From assembly GCA_038230275.1 (NCBI GenBank), contig JBBRNO010000116.1, positions 1 through 21,879 on the forward strand: a stretch of 21,879 nt of DNA, read 5' to 3'. Positions 7,095 to 15,404 of this stretch are shown one piece after another (the first letter of the stretch is position 1; each line of letters begins with the position of its first letter). The notes under the pieces are model-generated. The model saw nothing but the letters and a program-made list of their open reading frames with translations. It made no database searches and had not been told where the DNA came from. Source of the stretch: JANXXV01 sp038230275 (lineage in GTDB: Bacteria > Acidobacteriota > Terriglobia > Bryobacterales > Bryobacteraceae). Position numbers and translations under genes: made by a program.

Positions 7095-8456
7095 ATGCTT
7101 CCAACCTTCGACCAAAAATCGCCTGCACAGCTCTCTTGGGAGCAACGCCTGCTGAAGAACTCCGGCCAGACTCGCCAGAGCCTCAAGCCGGAATATCAGG
7201 AACTGAAGTTCACGCTGCACCGCAAGCTGCTGGACAAGATCAATCTCGAAGCCCTAGCGACGATCGACAACCAGCGCGTCCGCGGAGAAGTCCGGCAGGC
7301 GCTGATATCGCTCATCGACGGTGAGCCGACGCTGCTCAGCGGTATTGAAAAGCAACAGATCTCGGATGAGGTGCTGGACGAGGTTTTCGGGCTCGGCCCG
7401 CTGGAACCGCTGCTGGCCGATAACACCATATCCGACATCCTGGTAAACGGCCACAAACAGGTTTACGTGGAGCGCAAAGGCCTGCTGGAGTTGACAAGCG
7501 TCACCTTTCGCGACGATCAACACTTGCTGCGAATCATCGATAAGATCGTGTCGCAGGTTGGCCGGCGCGTGGATGAATCGACGCCCATGGTGGATGCGCG
7601 GTTGATGGACGGGTCGCGCGTCAACGCAATTATTCCTCCGCTGGCGTTGGACGGTCCGCTGATGTCGATTCGCCGCTTTGCGCAGGACAAGCTGACGGCG
7701 CCGGATCTGGTGGATCGCAAGGCGATGACCCCCGGCATGATGGAGTTGCTCGAAGCCGCCGTGAAGGCGAAGCTGAATATCATCATTTCCGGCGGTACCG
7801 GTTCCGGTAAGACCACCCTGCTGAACGCTTTGTCGGCGTACATTAATCCAAAAGAACGAATTGTCACTATTGAAGACGCGGCCGAGCTGCAATTGAAGCA
7901 GCCACACGTCGCGCGGCTGGAAACCAGGCCGCCGAATCTGGAAGGAAACGGCGCGGTGCGCATCAGAGAGTTGCTGGTAAACAGCCTTCGTATGCGCCCC
8001 GACCGGATTGTGGTTGGCGAAGTCCGCGGCGGAGAAGCGCTCGACATGCTGCAGGCGATGAATACGGGCCACGATGGCTCGTTGACGACGGTGCACGCCA
8101 ATAGCCCGCGTGACGCTGTTTCGCGGCTGGAGGTGATGGTTTCCATGGCCGCCGCCAACATGCAGATGCTTTCTATCCGCCAGCAGATTGCTGCCGCGGT
8201 GAATGTCCTGGTGCAGCCCATGCGCTTAAGCGATGGTTCGCGCCGCATCATGAGCATCACTGAGGTAACGGGAATGGAAGGCGACATCGTCACGCTGCAG
8301 GACATCTTTGTTTTCGAGAAGCGCGGCCTCAGTCCGGAAGGTAAGGTGATCGGCCGGTTTGCGGCCACCGGTATCCGGCCGAAGTTCTACGAGAAATTGC
8401 TGGCCGCGGGAATCCGGCTGCGTCCCGACTTGTTCGACGAAGTGATGGAGATTTGA
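7095..8456 (+). CDS. tadA: Tad/Flp pilus secretion ATPase TadA/CpaF
   Basis: 453 residues, the usual length for CpaF. All GspE-superfamily motifs are intact: Walker A GGTGSGKTT (233-241), Asp box VTIEDAAELQL (257-267), Walker B RIVVGEVRG (305-313), His box GHDGSLTTVHANSP (325-338). The N-domain contains FGLGPLEPLLADNTISDILV, typical of CpaF. It is the cytoplasmic hexameric ATPase that powers pilin assembly, with TadB and TadC as inner-membrane platform. It starts 14 nt after tadZ with little Shine-Dalgarno, so coupling to tadZ translation is likely. Several long antisense frames across this gene are shadows of G+C-rich coding DNA. Confidence 0.96.
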   Translation: MLPTFDQKSPAQLSWEQRLLKNSGQTRQSLKPEYQELKFTLHRKLLDKINLEALATIDNQRVRGEVRQALISLIDGEPTLLSGIEKQQISDEVLDEVFGLGPLEPLLADNTISDILVNGHKQVYVERKGLLELTSVTFRDDQHLLRIIDKIVSQVGRRVDESTPMVDARLMDGSRVNAIIPPLALDGPLMSIRRFAQDKLTAPDLVDRKAMTPGMMELLEAAVKAKLNIIISGGTGSGKTTLLNALSAYINPKERIVTIEDAAELQLKQPHVARLETRPPNLEGNGAVRIRELLVNSLRMRPDRIVVGEVRGGEALDMLQAMNTGHDGSLTTVHANSPRDAVSRLEVMVSMAAANMQMLSIRQQIAAAVNVLVQPMRLSDGSRRIMSITEVTGMEGDIVTLQDIFVFEKRGLSPEGKVIGRFAATGIRPKFYEKLLAAGIRLRPDLFDEVMEI

Positions 8457-8466
8457 GGATAGACCG

Positions 8467-9444
8467 ATGACAACTTTCGTTTTCACAGTAATCGGCATAT
8501 GGCTGCTCGCTTTGGTGGCTTGGCTCATGGTTTCCAAGTCGGTTCGCAATGCGGATATGGACCGCATCAAGGGCCGGCTGATGGGGAAGCAGCAGAAGAA
8601 GGCCAAGAGCTCGAATCCGGAAGAGGCGGCCCTCTTTACCGTGGAAGAGCCGGCCAAAGGAAAGATCGTCCTTGGGATCCTCGAGAAGTACAAGCTGAGT
8701 GAAAAGTTGAAGCAGCTGCTCGAACAGGCTGGACTTCGATGGAATTCGGGCCGATTCGTTCACAGCTGCATGGCATTCTTCATTGGCGCCTACGTGATCA
8801 TGTATCTTGCTTTGCCGGATCAAGCGCGCCCGTTGGCCATTTTTATCGCCCTCTTCGCCGGCTTTCTCCCGCTGTTCTATGTTCTACGGTTGAAGAATAA
8901 GCGGATCAAGGCTTTTGAGGAGATTTTCCCCGACAGCCTGGAGTTTATCTCCCGTTCCATGCGTGCCGGACATGCTTTCTCGGTTTCGCTGGAAATGATC
9001 CACCGCGAATTTCAAGAGCCGCTGGCGGGGGAATTCCGCCGCACTTTTGAGGAGCACAATCTTGGGCTTCCGTTGGATGTGGCACTGCAATCGCTTTCCA
9101 AGCGGGTTCCGTTGCTGGATGTTCACTTTTTCGTTTCGGCCGTACTTCTGCAGAAACGCACCGGCGGTAATCTGGCCGAGATTCTGGACAAGCTCGCTTA
9201 CATCATTCGCGAGCGGTTCAAGCTTCGGGGCCGTATCCGCGCTATTAGCGCGCACGGCAAATTAACCGGGATTGCGCTGTCGTGTATTCCGATTGGCGTC
9301 GCCATTCTGATGTTTTTCACCAACCCGGACTATGTAAAGTTCTTCTTTACGGACGAAACAGGCAATTTGATGTTGGGTATTGCGGTCTTTCTGCAGATTA
9401 CCGGCTACTTGATCATGAAGAAGATCGTAACGATTGAGGTCTGA
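8467..9444 (+). CDS. tadB: Inner-membrane platform protein TadB (T2SSF domain)
   Basis: 325 residues. An N-terminal membrane segment (about 4-22), a cytoplasmic linker, paired membrane segments at about 100-140, then the GspF-type domain (about 153-280: FPDSLEFISRSMRAGHAFSV and LLQKRTGGNLAEILDKLAYI, ending IRERFKLRGRIRAISA) and two C-terminal membrane helices. TadB and TadC form the inner-membrane platform moved by TadA. The Shine-Dalgarno TGAGGA (8454-8459) overlaps the tadA stop, at 7-nt spacing from ATG 8467. Confidence 0.93.
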   Translation: MTTFVFTVIGIWLLALVAWLMVSKSVRNADMDRIKGRLMGKQQKKAKSSNPEEAALFTVEEPAKGKIVLGILEKYKLSEKLKQLLEQAGLRWNSGRFVHSCMAFFIGAYVIMYLALPDQARPLAIFIALFAGFLPLFYVLRLKNKRIKAFEEIFPDSLEFISRSMRAGHAFSVSLEMIHREFQEPLAGEFRRTFEEHNLGLPLDVALQSLSKRVPLLDVHFFVSAVLLQKRTGGNLAEILDKLAYIIRERFKLRGRIRAISAHGKLTGIALSCIPIGVAILMFFTNPDYVKFFFTDETGNLMLGIAVFLQITGYLIMKKIVTIEV

Positions 9445-9449
9445 CCGCG

Positions 9450-10370
9450 ATGTATATTTTCATGAGTTTGTTCCTTTTCGTGTTCCTGGTGGTCATGATT
9501 TCGGTGGCCGGCCTGCGCTTTTGGGTTCGTCCCAAGGAGGCAATGGAGCGGGTATCGGGCGTTTCGATCGATCCGCGGGAACACGCGGCGCCGCATCCCA
9601 GTCTGGTGTTCGCCGACCTGATGAAAAAGATCGGCAACGTGATTCCTGCCAATCCGAAGGATGCCAATACCATGCAGCGGCGGTTGATCCGTGCCGGTTT
9701 CCGCGGCGAGAACGCTCTAAAGACGCTCTATGGCGCCAAAGTGCTGTTTGCCATCTTGCTGCCATTGATCATGTTGCTGCTGATCGCCAACTCGGGGACG
9801 GAGCAGGCCAATAAAGTGATGGCTGTCCTTGCCGCGGTGGCGGCCGGGTTTTTTGGACCGAATGAGTACGTCAAGATCGTTGGCCAGCGCCGGCAGAAAC
9901 AGATTCAGCGCGGGCTTTCGAACTCGCTCGATCTGATGGTGGTCTGCGTGGAGTCTGGTTTAGGTCTGGACCAGGCCATCATGCAGGTGGCCAAGGAACT
10001 GCAACATGCGCACCCGGAGATTAGCGAAGAGTATTCGTTGGTAAACCTGGAACTCAAGGCGGGGAAGCGCAGGATCGAGGCGCTCCGCAATCTAGCTGAG
10101 CGAACTGGGGTGAACGATCTGAAGAAGTTGGTTGCGGTCCTGATTCAGGCGGACCGTTTTGGGACGGGCGTGGCGCAGAGCCTTCGAGGGCACGCGGACT
10201 ATATGCGGGTCCAGGCGCGGCAGATTGCCGAGGAAAAGGCTGCTAAGCTCGGCGTGAAATTGATTTTCCCAATCTTTTTTTGTATCTTGCCCACGCTGTT
10301 TGTGGTTACTGTTGGCCCGGTTGCCGTAAAGATCGTTCGGGAATTGATCCCGATGATGATGTCGATTTAG
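9450..10370 (+). CDS. tadC: Inner-membrane platform protein TadC (T2SSF domain)
   Basis: 306 residues. Membrane segments lie at about 4-24 and 105-135, followed by a GspF-type domain at about 148-290 (LSNSLDLMVVCVESGLGLDQ, LVAVLIQADRFGTGVAQSLR, then ARQIAEEKAAKLGVKLIFP) and a final hydrophobic pair. It is the usual partner of TadB. ATG 9450 follows the tadB stop by 5 nt, and the Shine-Dalgarno GAGGT is inside the tadB end. It is the last recognised Tad gene here; no tadD, tadE, tadF or tadG follows. Confidence 0.92.
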   Translation: MYIFMSLFLFVFLVVMISVAGLRFWVRPKEAMERVSGVSIDPREHAAPHPSLVFADLMKKIGNVIPANPKDANTMQRRLIRAGFRGENALKTLYGAKVLFAILLPLIMLLLIANSGTEQANKVMAVLAAVAAGFFGPNEYVKIVGQRRQKQIQRGLSNSLDLMVVCVESGLGLDQAIMQVAKELQHAHPEISEEYSLVNLELKAGKRRIEALRNLAERTGVNDLKKLVAVLIQADRFGTGVAQSLRGHADYMRVQARQIAEEKAAKLGVKLIFPIFFCILPTLFVVTVGPVAVKIVRELIPMMMSI

Positions 10371-10488
10371 CACGTTGTTTTGATGTAGGTTGCTTGGTTT
10401 GCCGGCATTACAAAGCGCGCCAGCCGGCCGCGCACCGGGTGTGCCGATCGAAGGTATCAGCCCGGATATTTTGACAGGGAGAAGAAAA

Positions 10489-10581
10489 ATGGATTCGTCT
10501 ACAGTACGGCTCATATGCTCGATCCTGGCCGTTGTCCTTTTGGGCCTGATCGTAATGCGCCGCAAAAATAACGCAGAGTAG
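10489..10581 (+). CDS. 30-residue single-TM small protein at the end of the Tad operon
   Basis: ATG 10489 is preceded by AGGGAGA with suitable spacing, and the stop is TAG 10579-10581. The product starts MDSSTVRLICSILAVVLLGL and ends IVMRRKNNAE. It has a short polar N-terminus, one hydrophobic helix (about 7-22) and a basic RRK stop-transfer end, which suggests an inner-membrane protein with the C-terminus in the cytoplasm. I do not recognise a named family. The ribosome-binding site, sensible membrane topology and position between tadC (118 nt upstream) and a hairpin make it a likely real gene. It could be a small subunit of the pilus machine. It lacks a prepilin cleavage motif, so it is not an obvious pilin. 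Confidence 0.65.
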   Translation: MDSSTVRLICSILAVVLLGLIVMRRKNNAE

Positions 10582-10599
10582 TTGAGTTTGAGGTGGAAT

Positions 10600-10634
10600 G
10601 AGCGGGTACGGCGAGATGCCGCCGTGTCCCGCTC
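10600..10634 (+). terminator. Probable terminator-like hairpin closing the Tad operon
   Basis: GAGCGGG (10600-10606) pairs with CCCGCTC (10628-10634), and inside it CGGCG (10609-10613) pairs with CGCCG (10620-10624), with a small internal loop and a 6-nt apical loop. The stem is G+C-rich and lies 18 nt after the last small gene, but no T-run follows. It may be a Rho-assisted stop or a 3'-end stabiliser rather than a classic intrinsic terminator. Confidence 0.5.
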
Positions 10635-10746
10635 ACTAAGTAAAGGAACGACGGTTGGCCTGCCGGTTTCGCGGGCCGATCACTAGCATTGGTGTTTGTT
10701 TTCGAGCCGGAAATTTTTCTCGAAGGTTGAGCTGAGGGTTGGTCCT

Positions 10747-13743
10747 ATGAAAAGCAAGTCCTGGATTTGGGGAGTTTCGATCGCAGTATGCCTCGCGGCT
10801 TCGGCCTGGGCGGGAACATTCGGCAAAGTAGTCGCCATTGGCGGCCACGCGTCGGATATAGCGCTGGACGAAGGTCGAGGTGTCTTGTACATCGCGAATT
10901 TCACTGCGAACCGCATTGACGTCATGTCGCTGTCCGATAATACGGTGCAGCGATCTATCAATGTACCATCGCAGCCGGCTTCTCTATCGGTGTCGCCGGA
11001 CGGAAAGTACCTTGTTATCGCGCACTATGGGAATTTTGACAAACCTCAGTCTCCGTCGAACGGGCTTACGGTAGTGAACCTGGAAACGAATGCAAAGCAG
11101 ACGTTTGCTCTTGGCGCGCCTCCCTTCGGAGTGGCGTTCGGGATCGACAACCGCGCCTTCATCGCGACGTCGTCGGAGTTCCTGCTGTTTGACCCGGTGC
11201 TCGGCACAACAATTACGCTCGACACAATCGCGAACGTGACGACGAAGACTCTTCCCCAACCGCCGGCCTCGTTCCCGCTGCAGATTACAACCGCGTCGCT
11301 GGCTGCCTCCCGGGACGGGTTGAAAATTTACGGACTAACCGACACGATCCGGTTTGGCTACGACGTAAATACACGTACGGTGCGTGCCGGGCTCTATGTC
11401 GCTTCTCCGCCACTGGGTCCCAGGGTGGTCAGCGTCAATCAGGACGGATCGGTCTTCGCTGCAGGTTGGGGGCTTTTTGAGGGTGCCGGAATTTTCGGCG
11501 GCCGGTTTGGATTAATCTCCGAATTCCCCAGCCCGACGGGCGATCTGAGCATCGGCAGCCATGCCATCGACTCCTCCCGCGGCGTGATCTATGCGCAGAT
11601 GCCGACTCCACTGCTGGCGGGCGTCACCAATCCACCGATCCTGCAGATTGTGGAAGCCGACAATCTGGCAGTGCGGGAGCGCCTCCAACTGGCGGAGAAT
11701 CTCGCAGGCAAGAGCGTTCTCTCGAACGACTACAATACTCTTTATTCAATTTCCGATAGCGGCGTCACCGTGTTCCCGGTGGGAAGTCTGAGCCAGGCGC
11801 GGCGTGTGACGGCGTCACAGGAAGACGTAGTTTTCCGCGGCAGTTTTTGTGACCGCCAAGCTGCCTCGCAAGAGATCACCATTCTCGATCGGAGCGGAGC
11901 AAATACCGACTTCGTGCTGACCGGCATCCCGGCCGGCGTCCGAGTATCGCCTACCAGTGGAACCACCCCCGCACGAATCCGTATTAGTGTCGACCCGGCG
12001 GGGTTCCAGAATTCGAAAGGCACCACGGTTGGCACCATCGGCATCGCTTCGGCGCGCGCCATCAATCTGCCAACCTCCATCCGGGTGATTGTAAATACGC
12101 GGCAGCCCGACCAGCGAGGAACGTTCGTCAATGTTCCCGGCAAACTGGTGGACATTCTTCCCGACCCCTCCCGGGCACGGTTTTATATTCTAAGACAGGA
12201 CAAGAATCAAGTCCTTGTTTACGATTCCAATTCGAATACTCAAATCGCCACGCTGCGCACTGGCAATACGCCGACACAGATGGCGATCACCTTCGACCGC
12301 CGCTATCTGCTGGTCGGCGGCAACGATACGCAACTGTTATACGTATACGACCTTGAAACACTGCAGGCCACGCAACCGGTCCGTATGCCGGGCGGACATT
12401 ACCCGAAATCGGTAGCCTCATCTGCCGGCGCCATTCTGGTGGCGAATCGCGTTGCCGGTCCCATTCATACGATTGACAAAGTCGACCTGAATTCCCGGAC
12501 TGCTGTTGAGCTTCCCAGTCTCGGCGTGTATAAGAACGATATCAATATCAACACCGCGCTGGTGGCCTCGCCCAATGGATCGTCGATCATGGCCGTTGAG
12601 GGAGATGGAAATGTCCTCCTCTACAACTCGAATGCTGATACCTTCACCATTTCGCGGAAGGACGCAACGACGCTCTCCGGAGCCTACGCCGCCTCCAGCT
12701 TCGATCAGTTCGTGGTCGGTAACACCCTGTTAAACTCTTCGCTGGTAGCCGTTCGACAATTGGAAACCGGCACCGGTCTCTCGTCTGGATTTGCCTTCAT
12801 CGATCAAGGCGGGCTACGCATCACGGCGCCGAACGCCTCCAGTCCCGGAATCATCCAGAAGGTGGATTTACAGTCCGGCACTGGTTCCGGTGTCACTCGT
12901 GTGATTGAAGCACCGCTGTTGAGCGATCCGCTGTCGAACTTGCCGTTCACTCGTACGCTGGCTCCGCTGGCGAACCGGACGGCTATCGTCGCTCTGACGA
13001 CATCGGGTTTCACCGTACTGCCATGGAACTACGACGCGGCAGTCGCTCCGCCGTCCATTGATCGCGTTGTCAACGCAGCGGATTTCTCGCAGCCGATAGC
13101 GCCGGGTGGCTTGATCTCGGTCTTCGGAACGAATTTGAGCCCCATCACACAGGCGACAAACCCGGGTTCCCTGCCGACCGCGCTTGCTGACAGCTGCCTG
13201 CTGGTGAATGGACTCACCGTGCCGGTGTTGTTTGTTTCGCCCACGCAGATCAACGGCCAGTTGCCGAATTTCGATGGCAACACTACGCTGACCGTTTATA
13301 CGCCGGGCGGGGTGAGCGACAACTTTAACCTGACCATACTCCCGGCCGCCCCGAGCGTGTTCCGGATCTCCTCGGCCGGCCCGGATGGCTCGAGCGCAGC
13401 CATTATCCGCGCATCCAATAACCAGCTGGTGACGCCGTCCAACCCAATTCATCGGACCGATACCATTGTCATCTACGCTACCGGGTTGGGACGGACCAGC
13501 CCCGAAGTTCCTGCAGGTACACCGGCGCCCACCGATGAACTTGCCGGCGTGCTAATTCCGCCAGTCGTCACCATCGGCGGTGTTCCCGTTGCTGTGGAAT
13601 TCGCCGGATTGACGCCTGGACAGATCGGGGTTTATCAGATCAACGTCCGGATAAACGGCCGCGTGCCGCTCGGGCTCAGCGTACCGCTCGTCATCAGACA
13701 GGGTCTCGGCTCAACGTCAATTTCGGTGCGGGTGGTCGAATAG
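10747..13743 (+). CDS. Secreted beta-propeller protein with Solibacter-type C-terminal domain (TIGR03437-like)
   Basis: 998 residues. A signal peptide (MKSKSWIWGVSIAVCLAASA, then WAG) is followed by propeller-type repeats of the YVTN/NHL kind, for example GVLYIANFTANRIDVMSLSD and LVYDSNSNTQIATLRTGNTP followed by DRRYLLVGGNDTQLLYVYD. About residues 390-450 are an immunoglobulin-like insert (GIPAGVRVSPTSGTTPARIR). The last 230 residues (from about 768) match the domain expanded in Solibacter: VVNAADFSQPIAPGGLISVF, GTNLSP, IYATGLGRTSPEVPAG, FAGLTPGQIGVYQINVRING. The function of such proteins is unknown; cell-surface or extracellular binding is likely. ATG 10747 is chosen over TTG 10696 because the signal peptide begins there and GAGGG lies upstream. 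It follows the Tad hairpin, so it probably has its own promoter, which I could not identify. Confidence 0.85.
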   Translation: MKSKSWIWGVSIAVCLAASAWAGTFGKVVAIGGHASDIALDEGRGVLYIANFTANRIDVMSLSDNTVQRSINVPSQPASLSVSPDGKYLVIAHYGNFDKPQSPSNGLTVVNLETNAKQTFALGAPPFGVAFGIDNRAFIATSSEFLLFDPVLGTTITLDTIANVTTKTLPQPPASFPLQITTASLAASRDGLKIYGLTDTIRFGYDVNTRTVRAGLYVASPPLGPRVVSVNQDGSVFAAGWGLFEGAGIFGGRFGLISEFPSPTGDLSIGSHAIDSSRGVIYAQMPTPLLAGVTNPPILQIVEADNLAVRERLQLAENLAGKSVLSNDYNTLYSISDSGVTVFPVGSLSQARRVTASQEDVVFRGSFCDRQAASQEITILDRSGANTDFVLTGIPAGVRVSPTSGTTPARIRISVDPAGFQNSKGTTVGTIGIASARAINLPTSIRVIVNTRQPDQRGTFVNVPGKLVDILPDPSRARFYILRQDKNQVLVYDSNSNTQIATLRTGNTPTQMAITFDRRYLLVGGNDTQLLYVYDLETLQATQPVRMPGGHYPKSVASSAGAILVANRVAGPIHTIDKVDLNSRTAVELPSLGVYKNDININTALVASPNGSSIMAVEGDGNVLLYNSNADTFTISRKDATTLSGAYAASSFDQFVVGNTLLNSSLVAVRQLETGTGLSSGFAFIDQGGLRITAPNASSPGIIQKVDLQSGTGSGVTRVIEAPLLSDPLSNLPFTRTLAPLANRTAIVALTTSGFTVLPWNYDAAVAPPSIDRVVNAADFSQPIAPGGLISVFGTNLSPITQATNPGSLPTALADSCLLVNGLTVPVLFVSPTQINGQLPNFDGNTTLTVYTPGGVSDNFNLTILPAAPSVFRISSAGPDGSSAAIIRASNNQLVTPSNPIHRTDTIVIYATGLGRTSPEVPAGTPAPTDELAGVLIPPVVTIGGVPVAVEFAGLTPGQIGVYQINVRINGRVPLGLSVPLVIRQGLGSTSISVRVVE

Positions 13744-13793
13744 GTAGACGTCAGTTAATCAGACACAAGTAGAAAACTTAAGACTATAACTCT

Positions 13794-14429
13794 ATGCGAT
13801 TCCTTCTCTACACCATGATGGCGGCGTTGACGGTTCTCCCCGCCTGCGCCCAGAAATATGAATTCGCCGTGGCTGGCGGCGGGAGTTTCTATCAATCCCA
13901 CACCGTCACCAATCCAAAGGGGAATGCCGACGCCGGATTTGAAAACGGTTGGGCTGCCAGTATTGCTGTCGGCAACAACATGTATCAGCACGTGGGCGGC
14001 GAGATCCGCTACACCTACCTGCACAATGACGCCAAGCTAAGTTCTGGCTCTACCAAGGCGACGTTCGGCGCAGAGTCTCATGCTATCCACTATGACTTTC
14101 TGATCCACGCTACCCCGGTGGGCTCAACTATCCGTCCGTATGTAGCGGCGGGCGGCGGTATCAAGTTCTACCGCGGAACGGGAACCGAAGTTCCTTTTCA
14201 GCCGCTGAGCAACATTGCGCTCCTGACTAAGACAACGGAGGTGCAGGGGCTGCTTTCGGTCGGCGCCGGTGTGAAGGTAGCGCTGACCAGCCGCATGTTG
14301 TTCCGCGTGGATGTTCACGATTACATCACTCCGTTCCCCTCCAAGATTATTACCCCAGCGCTAAACTCGAAGGCCAGCGGCTGGTTCAATAATATCGTTG
14401 CCACGGCAGGAATCTCATTCGCCTTCTGA
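13794..14429 (+). CDS. Small outer-membrane beta-barrel protein
   Basis: 211 residues. A signal peptide (MRFLLYTMMAALTVLPACAQ) is followed by alternating polar and hydrophobic strands with aromatic ends (KYEFAVAGGGSFYQSHTV, EIRYTYLH, YDFLIHATPVGSTIRPYVAA, LFRVDVHDYI), and the chain ends with AGISFAF. The terminal Phe is the usual BAM-recognition end. The size suggests an eight-stranded OmpA/OmpX-like barrel. LPAC could also serve as a lipobox, but processing after CAQ is as likely. ATG 13794 has no visible Shine-Dalgarno, and an A+T-rich stretch (CTATAACTCT) directly precedes it. Its stop is 21 nt before the preferred start of the cytochrome gene, so it may belong to the same operon. A role in electron transfer is inference from position only. 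Confidence 0.75.
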   Translation: MRFLLYTMMAALTVLPACAQKYEFAVAGGGSFYQSHTVTNPKGNADAGFENGWAASIAVGNNMYQHVGGEIRYTYLHNDAKLSSGSTKATFGAESHAIHYDFLIHATPVGSTIRPYVAAGGGIKFYRGTGTEVPFQPLSNIALLTKTTEVQGLLSVGAGVKVALTSRMLFRVDVHDYITPFPSKIITPALNSKASGWFNNIVATAGISFAF

Positions 14430-14450
14430 TTGGTCTATCATAGTGGGCAA

Positions 14451-15404
14451 GTGGGTCTATCTAACGGGGTATTGTTTTCTTTCGTAGTGTTTCTAGCGGT
14501 GGCTCGGGCACAATCCGGGCCTGCTGCAACTCCTGGCAATTCAACTTCTCCCGAGTATGTCGGCAGCGCGGTCTGCAAGACCTGCCACCCGAACATCTGG
14601 TTGAACTTCTACAAGAATCCGCATTACAAGAGCATCGCTTCCGGAACCGAGACACCGGCGCGAACTGGTTGCGAAGGTTGCCACGGCCCGGCGAAGGGTC
14701 ACGTTGAGGCCCGAGGCGGCAAGACGACCATTCCGCACGCCTTTTCATTGATGCAGCCGAAAGAGATTCTGGACGACTGCCTCACCTGTCACGCGAAAGA
14801 TTTTCCACGCGCCAATATACGCCGGTCCTCGCATACTGTCACGGACGTGGTTTGCAGCTCTTGTCATTCCATCCACAAGGCAGCGACGCCGAAGTTTCTA
14901 CTCGCAAAGAAGCAGACGGACCTCTGCTATTCCTGCCACTCTTCGGTGCGGGCGCAATTCTCCATGCCCTTCAAACACCGCGTCAACGAAGGCGTGATTC
15001 AATGTTCGGACTGCCACAATCCACACGGCTCGGCGGCGCCCACCTGGCGCTCCGGATTGCGGCCGCGAATGGTGGAACAGGCGCAAGGCAATGAAGAGCC
15101 TTGCCTGCGATGCCACACCGACAAGCGCGGTCCATTCCTGTTTGAGCACGCTGCCGTTCGTGTAGATGGTTGCGAGAGCTGCCACAATCCGCACGGGTCC
15201 ATGAATGCCCGGTTGTTGAAACGGCCGGTGACGTTCACCCTCTGCCTGGAATGCCACAACGGCGCGGGCACGTTTGGCCGCCAAGGTGACGGGATTCTAA
15301 CGCAGAGTCCTTCGCATAATATGGCGGACCCCAGATACCAGAACTGCACCACATGCCATGTCCGGATACACGGCTCGAATGCGGATGCGAGGTTTCTGCG
15401 ATGA
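14451..15404 (+). CDS. Decaheme c-type cytochrome, DmsE/MtrA family
   Basis: 317 residues from GTG 14451, with a hydrophobic leader (VLFSFVVFLAVARAQ). Exactly ten CXXCH haem-binding motifs are present, at about 42, 74, 110, 135, 159, 185, 218, 241, 265 and 299 (CKTCH, CEGCH, CLTCH, CSSCH, CYSCH, CSDCH, CLRCH, CESCH, CLECH, CTTCH). Number, spacing and total length match the periplasmic decaheme cytochromes MtrA/DmsE (TIGR03508-type), which sit inside an MtrB-type barrel and conduct electrons through the outer membrane. The downstream gene is that barrel, overlapping by ATGA. The start is uncertain: TTG 14430 directly after the previous stop would add seven residues, and neither start has a strong Shine-Dalgarno. 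The leader lacks basic residues from GTG 14451, which is unusual for a signal peptide. Confidence 0.93.
   Translation: MGLSNGVLFSFVVFLAVARAQSGPAATPGNSTSPEYVGSAVCKTCHPNIWLNFYKNPHYKSIASGTETPARTGCEGCHGPAKGHVEARGGKTTIPHAFSLMQPKEILDDCLTCHAKDFPRANIRRSSHTVTDVVCSSCHSIHKAATPKFLLAKKQTDLCYSCHSSVRAQFSMPFKHRVNEGVIQCSDCHNPHGSAAPTWRSGLRPRMVEQAQGNEEPCLRCHTDKRGPFLFEHAAVRVDGCESCHNPHGSMNARLLKRPVTFTLCLECHNGAGTFGRQGDGILTQSPSHNMADPRYQNCTTCHVRIHGSNADARFLR

Noticed and set aside
7254..8368. Long antisense frames of about 280 codons opposite tadA
   Set aside because: They mirror a strongly conserved ATPase gene, have no ribosome-binding site or family features, and are common shadows in G+C-rich DNA.
10371..10488. 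G+C-rich stretch with GCGCG/CGCGC pairing between tadC and the small gene
   Set aside because: Short self-complementary G+C words are expected by chance here; no T-tract or conserved structure is visible.
10696..10746. TTG start for the propeller protein
   Set aside because: It would put 17 residues before a normal signal peptide; ATG 10747 has GAGGG upstream.
13762..13793. Possible promoter (CTATAAC) just before the small barrel gene
   Set aside because: The -10-like box is only 3 nt from the ATG and no convincing -35 lies at the right distance; the missing Shine-Dalgarno is noted but not enough to call a leaderless start.
15353..15400. Earlier in-frame start for the MtrB-like gene
   Set aside because: It lies inside the last CXXCH region of the cytochrome gene and would bury the signal peptide; ATG 15401 has GAGG upstream and an ATGA overlap.
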